A stretch of 44,048 bases of DNA from an uncultured Gemmiger sp. (GTDB lineage: Bacteria > Bacillota > Clostridia > Oscillospirales > Ruminococcaceae), in the NCBI GenBank assembly GCA_944388215.1, contig CALXHT010000017.1:1-44048 (forward strand), written 5' to 3'. The notes beneath the pieces were generated by a model that was not told the origin of the DNA, did no database searches, and was given only the letters and a program-made list of their open reading frames with translations. Positions 1 through 7,643 of this stretch are shown piece after piece (the stretch's first letter is position 1; every line of letters starts with the position of its first letter). Made by a program: the position numbers and the translations under genes.

Positions 1-91
1 TGGCGGAGTAAGAGAGATTTGAACTCTCGCGGCCCTTTCGGACCCTACGCCCTTAGCAGGGGCGCCTCTTCGACCTCTTGAGTATTACTCC
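1..91 (-). tRNA. tRNA-Ser(GCU)
   Basis: On the minus strand this is a complete class II tRNA of 91 nt. The acceptor arms GGAGTAA and TTACTCC pair fully, the anticodon GCT sits in the loop CTGCTAA, the long variable arm is typical of tRNA-Ser, and the 3' CCA is encoded at 1-3. It reads AGC/AGU codons. It lies 39 nt downstream of tRNA-Ser(UGA) on the same strand, and no promoter is visible between them, so the two are probably co-transcribed. The gene abuts the window edge, so its terminator is not visible. Confidence 0.96.
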
Positions 92-130
92 ACAAGTCAA
101 AGTGATAATCTATTCACTTGTTATACAAAA

Positions 131-221
131 TGGCGGAGAGGATGGGATTCGAACCCATGGTCCGCTCACGCGAATCGCTGGTTTTCAAGACCAGTTCCAT
201 AAACCACTCGGACACCTCTCC
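131..221 (-). tRNA. tRNA-Ser(UGA)
   Basis: A class II tRNA of 91 nt on the minus strand. The acceptor stem GGAGAGG/CCTCTCC pairs fully, the anticodon TGA lies in the loop CTTGAAA, there is a long variable arm, and CCA is encoded. It reads UCA and probably other UCN codons. It is the first gene of a two-tRNA serine unit driven by the promoter at 250-278. Confidence 0.96.
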
Positions 222-249
222 ACAGTGGCTGCCGCCAAATGCGAGTATT

Positions 250-278
250 ATTTTAGCATGGAAAGCCGGGGTTGTCAA
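250..278 (-). promoter_or_regulatory. Promoter of the tRNA-Ser pair
   Basis: On the minus strand, TTGACA (273-278), a 17-nt spacer and TAAAAT (250-255) lie about 30 nt upstream of tRNA-Ser(UGA). The -35 hexamer falls in the apex of the hairpin at 261-289, so the signals that end the padR unit and start the tRNA unit overlap. Confidence 0.75.
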
Positions 279-299
279 CCCCGGCTTTCATTTTTTTCT
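261..299. terminator. Hairpin between the padR unit and the tRNAs
   Basis: A perfect inverted repeat of about 12-13 bp (arms GAAAGCCGGGGTT and AACCCCGGCTTTC, 261-289). A T-rich tract follows on the plus strand (291-299). On the minus strand, where the padR operon would need it, the arm is followed by only a short CTTTC and then mixed sequence. It probably ends the padR operon, but its U-tract is better placed for plus-strand transcripts, so the direction is uncertain. Confidence 0.6.
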
Positions 300-1031
300 T
301 CAATTTTTTTCCACGCTATGCTCAGACGCCTTTTTGGTCCGGCGCCGGTCCCAGATGGCCCAGGCCAATACGGCGGCGCAGAGCCATTCGCCGTTGCGGA
401 AAAATCCGGTGAGCAGCGCCCAGCAGGCGGCACCCAGCTGGGCGGCGGGCAGCTGGCCGGTGTAGGCCACCACCCCCAGCTCCATGATGACGATACACAG
501 CGGCAGCAGTCCCAGGCCGCAGAGCAGCAGGGAAGCGCCCCCGCCCTGCCCGGAACGGGGACGCCGCCAGACAGGCAGCAGAAACCCGCCGGCACAGCCC
601 AGCAGCCAGGGGAAAATGCTCACCAAGTTTTGATTCGGGGAGGCAGTCACGTAGATGCTGGTGGGACCGTCCACGCCGCCGATCACTCCCACGGAGGCTG
701 CCCCGCCCGGGGCGAGCAGGCCGGGCAGCACCGCCAGCGCCGCCACCAGAACGGCCGCCGCCACAAAAGCCCACCGCCAACGGCGGTCGAGGCGCGGCGC
801 CCCGAAGGCTGCATTGAACTGGGCGGCCACCTGCGCGGGGGTGCCCAGCTCCGCCATGATCTGCTCGTCGCTCTGGCCGCTTTCCCGGCGGCTCTCAAAG
901 TCCCCGGCCAGCTCGGTCATGATGCGCAGCCGCGTTGGGCCGTCCACCCGCAGCCGCCGCTCTATGGCGTTCATGTATCGCTTGACGGGGGGCAGGATGT
1001 CGATGGTGGTGTTTCCGATTTTCCGTTTCAT
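300..1031 (-). CDS. PadR-linked membrane protein with an N-terminal HAAS/DUF1700-like domain
   Basis: A 243-residue protein. Residues 1-80 are charged and helical, with a conserved-looking LGTPAQVA segment, resembling the HAAS/DUF1700 domain that commonly accompanies PadR regulators. Hydrophobic segments follow at about 87-107, 137-157, 166-190 and 197-225, suggesting an integral membrane protein. Between the first two lies VGVIGGVDGPTSIYVT, which resembles a motif I recall from sodium-pump decarboxylase beta subunits (see findings). The ATG overlaps the padR stop codon as ATGA, with a GAGGAGG ribosome binding site inside padR, so the two are translationally coupled. A regulatory or sensing partner for PadR is inferred. 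The substrate or signal is unknown. Confidence 0.8.
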   Translation of the reverse strand: MKRKIGNTTIDILPPVKRYMNAIERRLRVDGPTRLRIMTELAGDFESRRESGQSDEQIMAELGTPAQVAAQFNAAFGAPRLDRRWRWAFVAAAVLVAALAVLPGLLAPGGAASVGVIGGVDGPTSIYVTASPNQNLVSIFPWLLGCAGGFLLPVWRRPRSGQGGGASLLLCGLGLLPLCIVIMELGVVAYTGQLPAAQLGAACWALLTGFFRNGEWLCAAVLAWAIWDRRRTKKASEHSVEKN

Positions 1032-1393
1032 GATGGGTCCCTCCTCAGATATTGGTCCACACAGGCTGCAAAGCGGTGCCAGGCGGCGGTCTCCCGGGCC
1101 AGTACGGCCTGCCCGGTTTCGGTGATGGAATAGACCCGGCGCGGCACCCTGCCCTGGGGCCTGGCCTGGTCCGGGCTGTTCCAGGCCGAGGTGATGCAGC
1201 CCTCCTCCTCCAGCCGGTAGAGAATGGGGTAGAGGGTGCCTTCCTTCAATTCCAGAAGGCCGCCGCTGCTCTCCCGCAGGCGCACGATCAGTTGGTAGCC
1301 GTGGCCGGGGGCGTCGGACAAAAGCCGCAGCACCAGCATTTCCAGCACGCCCTTTTTCAGTTGCTGTGCAAAACGCTGCTCACTGTCTGCCAC
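1028..1393 (-). CDS. PadR-family transcriptional regulator
   Basis: A 121-residue winged-helix protein. The N-terminal half has the PadR signature: a helix with LEMLVLRLL, then GHGYQL and EGTLYPILYRLEEEG for the recognition helix and wing. A wing strand ending RRVYSITETG and a C-terminal dimerisation helix follow. I chose the GTG at 1391-1393 because a GGAGG lies 7 nt upstream. The TTG at 1397-1399 lies only 1 nt from the same site. PadR proteins usually repress their own operon and nearby membrane genes. A palindrome upstream (1416-1430) fits that. The stop codon overlaps the start of the membrane-protein gene. Confidence 0.92.
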   Translation of the reverse strand: MADSEQRFAQQLKKGVLEMLVLRLLSDAPGHGYQLIVRLRESSGGLLELKEGTLYPILYRLEEEGCITSAWNSPDQARPQGRVPRRVYSITETGQAVLARETAAWHRFAACVDQYLRRDPS

Positions 1394-1415
1394 CTGCAAT
1401 CCTCCTTTCTAAATG

Positions 1416-1430
1416 TTTAGCATTGCTAAA
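1416..1430 (-). promoter_or_regulatory. Candidate PadR operator
   Basis: A perfect inverted repeat, TTTAGCA-T-TGCTAAA, lies about 23 nt upstream of the padR start and beside the AT-rich stretch TACTATATAT (1431-1440), which could hold the -10 region. Dyads of this kind are where PadR proteins bind to repress their own genes. The assignment is by position and symmetry only. Confidence 0.5.
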
Positions 1431-1479
1431 TACTATATATCACAAAATAAACCGGCTGTCAAGGCGGGCGGGCAAAGCC

Positions 1480-1507
1480 TTTACATTTTATTTGGCTGTG
1501 CTATACT
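1480..1507 (+). promoter_or_regulatory. Promoter of the M20 dipeptidase gene
   Basis: TTTACA (1480-1485), a 16-nt spacer and TATACT (1502-1507) give a sigma-A-type promoter 36 nt upstream of the start codon. Confidence 0.7.
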
Positions 1508-1542
1508 AAGGGCAACCTACATTGATTTTGGGAGGTACTTCC

Positions 1543-2940
1543 ATGAACGATCCGCGTTGGGCGTCCATCGACGCCTTTGCTGAACAGAACCGCGAGAATA
1601 TCCTGCGGGACATCACCCGCCTGGTGGCGGTGCCCAGTGTGGAGGGCACGCCGGAGCCGGGTGCTCCCTTCGGCGCCGGGCCCAAGGCGGCCCTGGACAA
1701 GGCCCTGGAGATCGCCGCAGAGCTGGGCCTGCAGACCCACAACGCCGACGGCTACATCGGCTGGGCCGAGACCGGCCCCATCGGGGAGGGCCAGAAATTC
1801 CTGGCCACCATCACCCATGTGGACGTGGTGCCGGAGGGCAACGGCTGGGACGCCGACCCCTACACCGTGCGGGTGAAAGACGGCTGGCTGCTGGGCCGCG
1901 GCGTGGCGGACGACAAGGGCCCCGGCATCCTCTGCCTGTACGCGCTGAAATACCTCAAGGACAACGGCGTGGCGCTGAAGTATCCCGTGCGCGCGCTGCT
2001 GGGCGCCAACGAGGAGACCAACATGCATGACGTGGACTACTACGCCGAGCACTACCCCATGCCGGCCTTCTGCTTCACGCCGGACGCCGAATTCCCGGTG
2101 TGCAACGGCGAGAAGGGTGGCTTCAACGGTGAGTTCGTCAGCCCCAAACTGGAAAAGGGCGCCATCCTGGACTTTGCAGGCGGTGTGGCCCGCAACGCGG
2201 TGCCCAACCAGGCCAGCTGCACGGTGCGGGTGGCTCCCGAGGCCGTCAAGCTCACCGAAGGTGTCACCGCCGAGGCAGGGGAGAATGGCACCACGGTGCT
2301 GCACGGCTGGGGCAAGAGCGGCCACGCGGCCATGCCGGCGGGCACGGTGAATGCCATCGCCCTGCTGGTGGACTGTCTGCTGGCCAACGACTTCTGCACG
2401 CCCCAGGAGCGGGCCTACCTGGAGGTGCTGCACACGCTGCACGCCTCCACCGACGGCAGCGCCCTGGGCATTGCGGCCAACGACGGCCTGTTTGACCCGC
2501 TGACCATCATCGGCGGCACCATCGAGATGCAGGACGGTGTGATCCGCCAGAGCTTTGACTGCCGGTATCCCACCAACACCGACCCCGACAAGATGACCGC
2601 CGCCCTGGAGAAGGTCTGCGGCGACGCGGCCCATCTGGAGCATCTGACCAGCAAGGTGCCCTTCTACATCGAGGCGGACAGCCCCGCCATCCAGACGCTG
2701 ATCACCACCTACAACGAGGTGACGGGGGAGAACAAGACCCCCTTCACCATGGGCGGCGGCACCTATGCGCGGCACTTCCCCTATGCGGTGAGCTTCGGCC
2801 CGGAGCACACCGACCTGGCCATCCCGGATTTCGCCGGTCCCATGCACGGTGCCAACGAGGGCGCGCCCTTTGAGAAGCTGATGGAGGCGCTGAAGATCTA
2901 CATTCTGGCGCTGCTCCGCCTGCAGGAGATCGACCTGTAA
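1543..2940 (+). CDS. M20 family dipeptidase (PepV/Sapep type)
   Basis: A 465-residue metallopeptidase of the M20 family, PepV/Sapep branch, which uses two metal ions to hydrolyse dipeptides in the cytoplasm. Expected metal ligands and catalytic residues are visible: His92 in THVDVVPEG, Asp123-Asp124 in ADDKGP, the Glu157-Glu158 pair in NEET, Asp181 in TPDAEFP and His435 in GPMHGANE. The insertion domain (about 195-345) carries the GHAAMP motif usual for dimerisation and substrate binding. Length fits the family (about 465-470). The ATG follows GGGAGG by 7 nt. It is monocistronic, with its own promoter and a terminator at 2959-2990. The exact dipeptide preference cannot be read from the sequence. 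Confidence 0.93.
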   Translation: MNDPRWASIDAFAEQNRENILRDITRLVAVPSVEGTPEPGAPFGAGPKAALDKALEIAAELGLQTHNADGYIGWAETGPIGEGQKFLATITHVDVVPEGNGWDADPYTVRVKDGWLLGRGVADDKGPGILCLYALKYLKDNGVALKYPVRALLGANEETNMHDVDYYAEHYPMPAFCFTPDAEFPVCNGEKGGFNGEFVSPKLEKGAILDFAGGVARNAVPNQASCTVRVAPEAVKLTEGVTAEAGENGTTVLHGWGKSGHAAMPAGTVNAIALLVDCLLANDFCTPQERAYLEVLHTLHASTDGSALGIAANDGLFDPLTIIGGTIEMQDGVIRQSFDCRYPTNTDPDKMTAALEKVCGDAAHLEHLTSKVPFYIEADSPAIQTLITTYNEVTGENKTPFTMGGGTYARHFPYAVSFGPEHTDLAIPDFAGPMHGANEGAPFEKLMEALKIYILALLRLQEIDL

Positions 2941-2958
2941 AACCTGTGTATACAAAAA

Positions 2959-2990
2959 TACCGCTCCGGCATCCCTGCCGGGGCGGTTTT
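2959..2990. terminator. Bidirectional terminator
   Basis: A GC-rich stem (ACCGCTCCGGC / GCCGGGGCGGTT, one mismatch) followed by TTTT on the plus strand and by TATTTTTGTAT on the minus strand. It separates the convergent dipeptidase and 44-codon peptide genes. Confidence 0.8.
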
Positions 2991-2996
2991 GCGATT

Positions 2997-3131
2997 TCAG
3001 GAGGAATGGCTGTACAGCGTCAGGTAGCGGGCGTGGCGACGGCGTTTGTGCCGCCGGCACAGCAGTGCGGTCAGAGCCAGCAGCCCGCCAGCCGCGGCCA
3101 GCAGAGCCAGGATTTTGGCAAGATGTTTCAT
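2997..3131 (-). CDS. 44-residue single-pass membrane peptide
   Basis: A short gene of 44 codons. Residues 4-24 are one strongly hydrophobic helix rich in Leu and Ala, followed by a basic stretch CRRHKRRRHAR and a short tail YLTLYSHSS. This predicts a small bitopic protein with the basic side in the cytoplasm. Reality is supported by a perfect AGGAGG 6 nt before the ATG, a promoter-like element upstream (3175-3203) and a shared terminator right after the stop. I do not recognise a family. Small peptides of this kind can regulate membrane complexes, and the divergent neighbour is the rnf operon, but that link is only positional. Confidence 0.65.
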   Translation of the reverse strand: MKHLAKILALLAAAGGLLALTALLCRRHKRRRHARYLTLYSHSS

Positions 3132-3174
3132 AGCTGCCTCCTTTATAAAATGACGGCCAAACGATGATATCCTT

Positions 3175-3203
3175 ATCATATCATACCCGGCGGCGGGATG
3201 CAA
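3175..3203 (-). promoter_or_regulatory. Likely promoter of the small membrane peptide
   Basis: On the minus strand, TTGCAT (3198-3203), a 17-nt spacer and TATGAT (3175-3180). An inverted repeat ATGATA-N4-TATCAT (3164-3179) overlaps the -10 and could be an operator. Confidence 0.45.
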
Positions 3204-3291
3204 ACATTGTACATCCTTTGCGACATTTGCGTAAATTGTTGCAGAAATTGCGGGATTGGACAAAATCCCCCCAGTTGCCAAAAACCACGCC

Positions 3292-3319
3292 TTGACTTGC
3301 CGTGGCAACATGGTAAAAT
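3292..3319 (+). promoter_or_regulatory. Promoter of the rnf operon
   Basis: TTGACT (3292-3297), a 16-nt spacer and TAAAAT (3314-3319). It leaves a GC-rich leader of about 85 nt before rnfC. I recognise no riboswitch in that leader. Confidence 0.65.
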
Positions 3320-3408
3320 GATGGAGTATACATGGGGTATTGTCGGACGAGGCTGGCCTGCCGGCTCCGCGGCGATGCCCGAAATAACAAGGAAATGGGG
3401 GAAATAGC

Positions 3409-4746
3409 TTGTTCAAGTCCCTAAAGCGTTCGGCCAAAGGCGCGAGCGTGCCGCATGTGAAGGCGACAGCAGGACAGCCGACCGTCAAGATGCCGGTGCC
3501 CGAGCATGTCATCATTCCCATGTCGATGCACATCGGCGCACCGGCGGAACCTGTCGTCAAGAAGGGCGACACTGTCATGGTTGGCACGCTGATCGGCAAA
3601 GCCAGCGGCTTTGTCAGCGCCAACATTCACTCCAGCGTATCCGGCACGGTGCAGGATGTGGCACCCATGCGGATGGTCAACGGTGCAATGACCACCGCGG
3701 TGGCCATCAAGACGGACGGTCAGCAGACCATTGACCCGGCCTGTGTACCGCCTACCGTCACCGACAAAGCCAGCCTGCTGGCGGCCATTCAGGCCTGCGG
3801 TCTGGTGGGCGTGGGCGGCGCCGGCTTCCCGACCCATGTGAAGCTGGCCGCCGACACTGTCGACACGCTGCTCATCAACGCGGCGGAGTGCGAGCCCTAC
3901 CTGACCACCGACTGCCGTGAAATGCTGGAATGCAGCGATACCATCATCTCGGGCATTGCCGCCGTGATGAAGTACTGCAACATTCCCAACTGCATCATCG
4001 GCATCGAGCGCAACAAACCCGAGTGCATCGACCAGATGTATTCTCTGACCCGGAATATGCCGGGCGTCAGCGTCAAACCGCTGCCCACCCGTTATCCCCA
4101 GGGCGCCGAGAAAACGCTGGTGGAGACCTGCACCGGCCGGGAAGTCCCCCAGGTGGGTCCCTCCGGCAAGGCGGGCCTGCCCGCCGACGTGGGCTGCATC
4201 ATCATGAACGTGACCAGTGTGTCCACCCTGGGCAAGTACCTCAAGACCGGCATGCCGCTGATCACCAAGCGCGTCACGGTGGAGGGCGACGCCATCGTCA
4301 AGCCCCAGAACGTGGAAGTGCCCATCGGCACCTTGTACCGGGATGTGATCGAGGCCTGCGGCGGCATCAAGCCCGACGTGGAGCTGGGCAAGATCATCTT
4401 CGGCGGCCCCATGATGGGCGGCGCTGCGCCCAGCGCGGATTTCCCCGTGCTGAAGCAGAACAACGGCCTGCTGCTCTTCAGCAAACAGGCGGCCAACCTG
4501 CCCGAAGCCTCCGCCTGCATCCGCTGCGGCCGCTGCATCGACGCCTGCCCCATGGGCCTGGAGCCCGTTGTGGTGGCGGAAGCCTTCAACAACAAGGACT
4601 TTGCGGCCCTCAAGGCCCGCTGCGTGGATCTCTGCGTGGCCTGCGGCAGCTGCAGCTATGCCTGCCCGGCCAAGCGCCCCGTCAGCCAGACCATGACGCT
4701 GGCAAAGGCGTGGTATCTCTCTGAAGTGCGGAAAGGAGGCAAATAA
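3409..4746 (+). CDS. rnfC: Rnf electron transport complex subunit RnfC
   Basis: A 445-residue peripheral subunit of the ion-translocating ferredoxin:NAD+ oxidoreductase. It carries the NADH/FMN-binding region related to NuoF and passes electrons through two [4Fe-4S] clusters. The N-terminal barrel-sandwich region is visible (VKKGDTVMVGTLIG, IHSSVSGTV), then the Rossmann-like core with GVGGAGFPTHVK and NAAECEPY. Two ferredoxin motifs follow, CIRCGRCIDACP (about 370-382) and CVACGSCSYACP (about 409-421). The start is TTG at 3409, with GGGGGA 6-7 nt upstream. No ATG or GTG fits better. It is the first gene of rnfCDGEAB, 2 nt before rnfD. Confidence 0.96.
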   Translation: MFKSLKRSAKGASVPHVKATAGQPTVKMPVPEHVIIPMSMHIGAPAEPVVKKGDTVMVGTLIGKASGFVSANIHSSVSGTVQDVAPMRMVNGAMTTAVAIKTDGQQTIDPACVPPTVTDKASLLAAIQACGLVGVGGAGFPTHVKLAADTVDTLLINAAECEPYLTTDCREMLECSDTIISGIAAVMKYCNIPNCIIGIERNKPECIDQMYSLTRNMPGVSVKPLPTRYPQGAEKTLVETCTGREVPQVGPSGKAGLPADVGCIIMNVTSVSTLGKYLKTGMPLITKRVTVEGDAIVKPQNVEVPIGTLYRDVIEACGGIKPDVELGKIIFGGPMMGGAAPSADFPVLKQNNGLLLFSKQAANLPEASACIRCGRCIDACPMGLEPVVVAEAFNNKDFAALKARCVDLCVACGSCSYACPAKRPVSQTMTLAKAWYLSEVRKGGK

Positions 4747-4748
4747 CC

Positions 4749-5717
4749 ATGGAAGATCGTCTGCTGGTAACCGCCTCGCCGCATATCCGGGACCATTCCA
4801 CCACCCGCGGCCTCATGGGCTATGTTGTCATCGCCCTGCTGCCCTGCGTGCTGGCCTCGGCCCTGATTTTCGGCGTGCAGGCGCTGGTGCAGGTGGTCGT
4901 CACCACCTTTGCCTGCGTGGCGTTTGAATATCTGTACGAAATCCTGACCCATAAACAGAACACGGTGGGGGATCTCTCCGCCGTGGTCACCGGCATCATC
5001 CTGGCCCTCAACATGCCGGTGGGCATGCCGCTGTGGATCGCGGTGGTGGGCGCCTTTGTGGCCATCGTCATCACCAAGCAGCTCTTCGGCGGCATCGGCT
5101 ACAACTTCGCCAACCCCGCCCTGGTGGGACGTATCGTGCTGTTCCTGGGCTTCACCGCCCGCATGACGGCCTACGTCTACCCCGACATGGCGGTGGATGC
5201 CCTGGCTTCGGCTACGCCGCTCTCCTCCTCGGTGGACCTGGGCGCCGTCAAGTTCCTGGATATGTTCCTGGGCCTGCACGGCGGCATGCTGGGTGAAACC
5301 TGCGTGCTGGCCATCCTGGCCGGTTTTGCCATTCTGCTGGCCACCGGCACCATTCAGGCCACCATCCCGGTGAGCATCGTGGCCACCTGTTACATCCTGA
5401 CGCTGCTCTACACCCGGGACCCCTACGTGGCCCTGATGGAGTGCATGGCGGGCGGCCTGCTGTTCGGTGCCGTCTTCATGGCCACCGACTACGTCACCAG
5501 CCCGTTCACGACCAAGGGCAAGCTGTTCTACGGTATCTTCATCGGCCTGGTGACCTTCCTCATCCGTCACTTCGCCAGCATGAATGAGGGCATGAGCTTC
5601 GCCATTCTGCTGGGCAACCTCATGGTGCCCTGGTTCAACGCCTGGGGCCATCAGGTGCCGCTGGGCTACAAGAAAGCCAAAAAAGCAAAAGCCAAAAAGG
5701 AAGGGGGTGCTGACTGA
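4749..5717 (+). CDS. rnfD: Rnf complex subunit RnfD
   Basis: A 322-residue integral membrane subunit homologous to NqrB. About nine to ten hydrophobic helices can be followed along the sequence. The covalent flavin site is visible as SATPLSS, with Thr156 the expected FMN-phosphoester residue. The C-terminal tail is lysine-rich (KKAKKAKAKK) and cytoplasmic. It begins 2 nt after the rnfC stop and its stop overlaps the rnfG start as TGATG. In the complex it helps move electrons across the membrane, coupled to Na+ or H+ transport. Which ion is used cannot be told from this sequence. Confidence 0.96.
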   Translation: MEDRLLVTASPHIRDHSTTRGLMGYVVIALLPCVLASALIFGVQALVQVVVTTFACVAFEYLYEILTHKQNTVGDLSAVVTGIILALNMPVGMPLWIAVVGAFVAIVITKQLFGGIGYNFANPALVGRIVLFLGFTARMTAYVYPDMAVDALASATPLSSSVDLGAVKFLDMFLGLHGGMLGETCVLAILAGFAILLATGTIQATIPVSIVATCYILTLLYTRDPYVALMECMAGGLLFGAVFMATDYVTSPFTTKGKLFYGIFIGLVTFLIRHFASMNEGMSFAILLGNLMVPWFNAWGHQVPLGYKKAKKAKAKKEGGAD

Positions 5718-6292
5718 TGGCGAACAACCAGACTCCGGAAAAGCAGAGCGCCTTCAAGGAACTGGTGCTGCCGGTCATTGTGCTGGTGGTCATCTGCCTG
5801 GTGTGCAGCGCCCTGCTGGCGGTCCTCAATGACGTGACCGCCCCCATCATCGACGCCAACACCAAGGCCGAGACGCTGGCCGCCTATCTGTCGGTGCTGC
5901 CCGAGGGTACCACCGACGCCGACCTCACCGAAGTGACCGACATCACCACTCCCGACGTGGAGGGCGCTGTCACCACCAGCGCGGGTGCCGCGGCGGTCAA
6001 GGCGGATGCCTCCGGCTATTCCGGCAAGGATGTCACCGTCTATGTGGCCTTTGACATGGACGGCACCATCTCCAACATCAGCGTGGACGCTTCCACCCAG
6101 ACCACCGGCATCGGCTCCAAGGTGGCCGACGAGAGCTTCACCTCCGGCTTCATCGGCTGGAACGGGGGAGCGGTCTCCAGCGGCAACCCGGTGGACGGCG
6201 TGGCCAGCGCCACCTATTCCAGCAATGCGGTCTTTACTGCCGTGAACGCGGCCATCGACTGCTATACCAACGAAATCAAAGGGGGTATGTAA
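5717..6292 (+). CDS. rnfG: Rnf complex subunit RnfG (covalent FMN)
   Basis: A 191-residue subunit related to NqrC. One N-terminal transmembrane helix (about 13-37) anchors an extracytoplasmic FMN-binding domain. The flavinylation motif appears as GVASATYSS, with Thr166 the expected attachment site. The family consensus is S-G-A-T, so Ala replaces Gly here, as also in RnfD. FMN attachment needs the transferase ApbE, which is not in this window. The start overlaps the rnfD stop by one base, and rnfE begins 2 nt after its stop. Confidence 0.95.
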   Translation: MANNQTPEKQSAFKELVLPVIVLVVICLVCSALLAVLNDVTAPIIDANTKAETLAAYLSVLPEGTTDADLTEVTDITTPDVEGAVTTSAGAAAVKADASGYSGKDVTVYVAFDMDGTISNISVDASTQTTGIGSKVADESFTSGFIGWNGGAVSSGNPVDGVASATYSSNAVFTAVNAAIDCYTNEIKGGM

Positions 6293-6294
6293 CG

Positions 6295-6987
6295 ATGGCG
6301 GAAAAACCGAGCAAGTGGAAAGTCTTTACCGCGGGTATCATCCGTGAGAACCCCGTGCTGCGCCTGGTGCTGGGCTGCTGCTCCGCCCTGGCCGTCACCA
6401 CCACCGTTTCCGGCGCCGTGGGCATGGGCCTGTCCATGACATTCGTGCTGGTCTGCTCCAACATTGTCATTTCGGCGCTGCGCAAGGTCATCCCCGGCAA
6501 GGTGCATCTGCCCTGCTACATCGTCATCATCGCCACTTTCGTCACGGTGGTGCAGATGGTGCTGCAGGCCTTTGTGCCGGAACTGTACAAGTCGCTGGGC
6601 GTCTTCCTGGCGCTGATCGTCGTCAACTGCATCATCCTCGGCCGTGCCGAGATGTTTGCCTGCAAGAACACCGTGGTGGATTCCGCCCTGGACGGTCTGG
6701 GCATGGGCATCGGCTACATCCTGACCATGACCCTCATGTCCTCCATCCGTGAGATCATCGGCAGCGGCAGCTGGCTGGGCATCACCATCATCCCCGAGAG
6801 CGTCGACCGCATGACCATCATGAACTCGGCGCCCGGCGGTTTCTTCGTCTTCGGCTGCCTGATGGCCGGCTGTGTCTGGCTGGAGCGCAAGCTGAACAAG
6901 CCCATCGAGCGCAAGACATGCGGCGACGTGATGCTGGAACAGATCGATGCCGCCAAGACCGAGCAGAAAGGGGGCGCTGAAGCATGA
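6295..6987 (+). CDS. rnfE: Rnf complex subunit RnfE
   Basis: A 230-residue integral membrane protein of the RnfE/NqrD family with six predicted helices. Family landmarks include NPVLRLVLGCCSALAVT near the N-terminus and VVNCIILGRAE in the middle. With RnfA it forms the inverted pair at the centre of the complex, where conserved cysteines (for example in LGCCSA and VNC) are expected to bind a shared Fe-S cluster. Its stop overlaps the rnfA start as ATGA. Confidence 0.95.
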   Translation: MAEKPSKWKVFTAGIIRENPVLRLVLGCCSALAVTTTVSGAVGMGLSMTFVLVCSNIVISALRKVIPGKVHLPCYIVIIATFVTVVQMVLQAFVPELYKSLGVFLALIVVNCIILGRAEMFACKNTVVDSALDGLGMGIGYILTMTLMSSIREIIGSGSWLGITIIPESVDRMTIMNSAPGGFFVFGCLMAGCVWLERKLNKPIERKTCGDVMLEQIDAAKTEQKGGAEA

Positions 6988-7625
6988 GTTCCCAGATTGC
7001 AACCTTTGCCACCATCTTCTTCAGCATGATCCTGGTCAACAACTACGTGCTGGTGCAGTTCCTGGGCATCTGCCCCTTCCTGGGCGTTTCCAAGAAGCTG
7101 GATTCCTCGGTGGGTATGGGCATGGCCGTCATTGCGGTCATGGTCATCGCCACGGCGGTCACCTTCCCGCTGCAGATCTTCCTGCTGGACGCCTTTAACC
7201 TGGGCTACATGCAGACCATCATCTTCATCCTGGTCATCGCCGTGCTGGTCCAGCTCATTGAAATCACCCTGAAGCGCTACGTCCCGGCCTTGTACCAGTC
7301 GCTGGGCGTCTACCTGCCGCTCATCACCACCAACTGCTGCGTGCTGGGCGTGACCATCCTGGCCGTGCAGGACTACTCCGCCATCGTGGAGGCCTCCGGC
7401 TTCGGCCTGGCCTACGCCGAGGCGCTGATCTGCGCGGCGGGCGCCGGTGTGGGCTTCCTGGTGGCCATGCTGCTCTTCTGCGGCGTGCGCCAGCGGGTGG
7501 AAAACTCCAACCCGCCGGAGAGCTTCAAGGGCCTGCCCATCACGCTGGTTTCGGCGGCCATCACCTCGCTGAGCTTCATGGGCTTCGGCGGCCTGGTGGA
7601 GAACATCATCAACGCGATTCTGTGA
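6984..7625 (+). CDS. rnfA: Rnf complex subunit RnfA
   Basis: A 213-residue integral membrane protein of the RnfA/NqrE family with six predicted helices. Signature segments are NNYVLVQFLGICPFLGVSK at the start and YLPLITTNCCVLGV at mid-length. The cysteines in these two segments match the positions that bind the intramembrane Fe-S cluster together with RnfE. The protein is about 20 residues longer than the usual 190-195, mainly near the C-terminus. Translation is coupled to rnfE through a 4-nt overlap, and rnfB follows 18 nt later with its own GAAAGGGG site. Confidence 0.96.
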   Translation: MSSQIATFATIFFSMILVNNYVLVQFLGICPFLGVSKKLDSSVGMGMAVIAVMVIATAVTFPLQIFLLDAFNLGYMQTIIFILVIAVLVQLIEITLKRYVPALYQSLGVYLPLITTNCCVLGVTILAVQDYSAIVEASGFGLAYAEALICAAGAGVGFLVAMLLFCGVRQRVENSNPPESFKGLPITLVSAAITSLSFMGFGGLVENIINAIL

Positions 7626-7643
7626 GAAAGGGGAATACAAAAC

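Noticed and set aside
3164..3184. Fur-like box near the small peptide gene
   Set aside because: Only a 6-4-6 dyad is present. The 7-1-7 TGATAAT-type pattern of Fur/PerR sites is not met.
3320..3408. Riboswitch in the rnf leader
   Set aside because: The leader is short and GC-rich, and I could not match any known aptamer core or a terminator/antiterminator pair.
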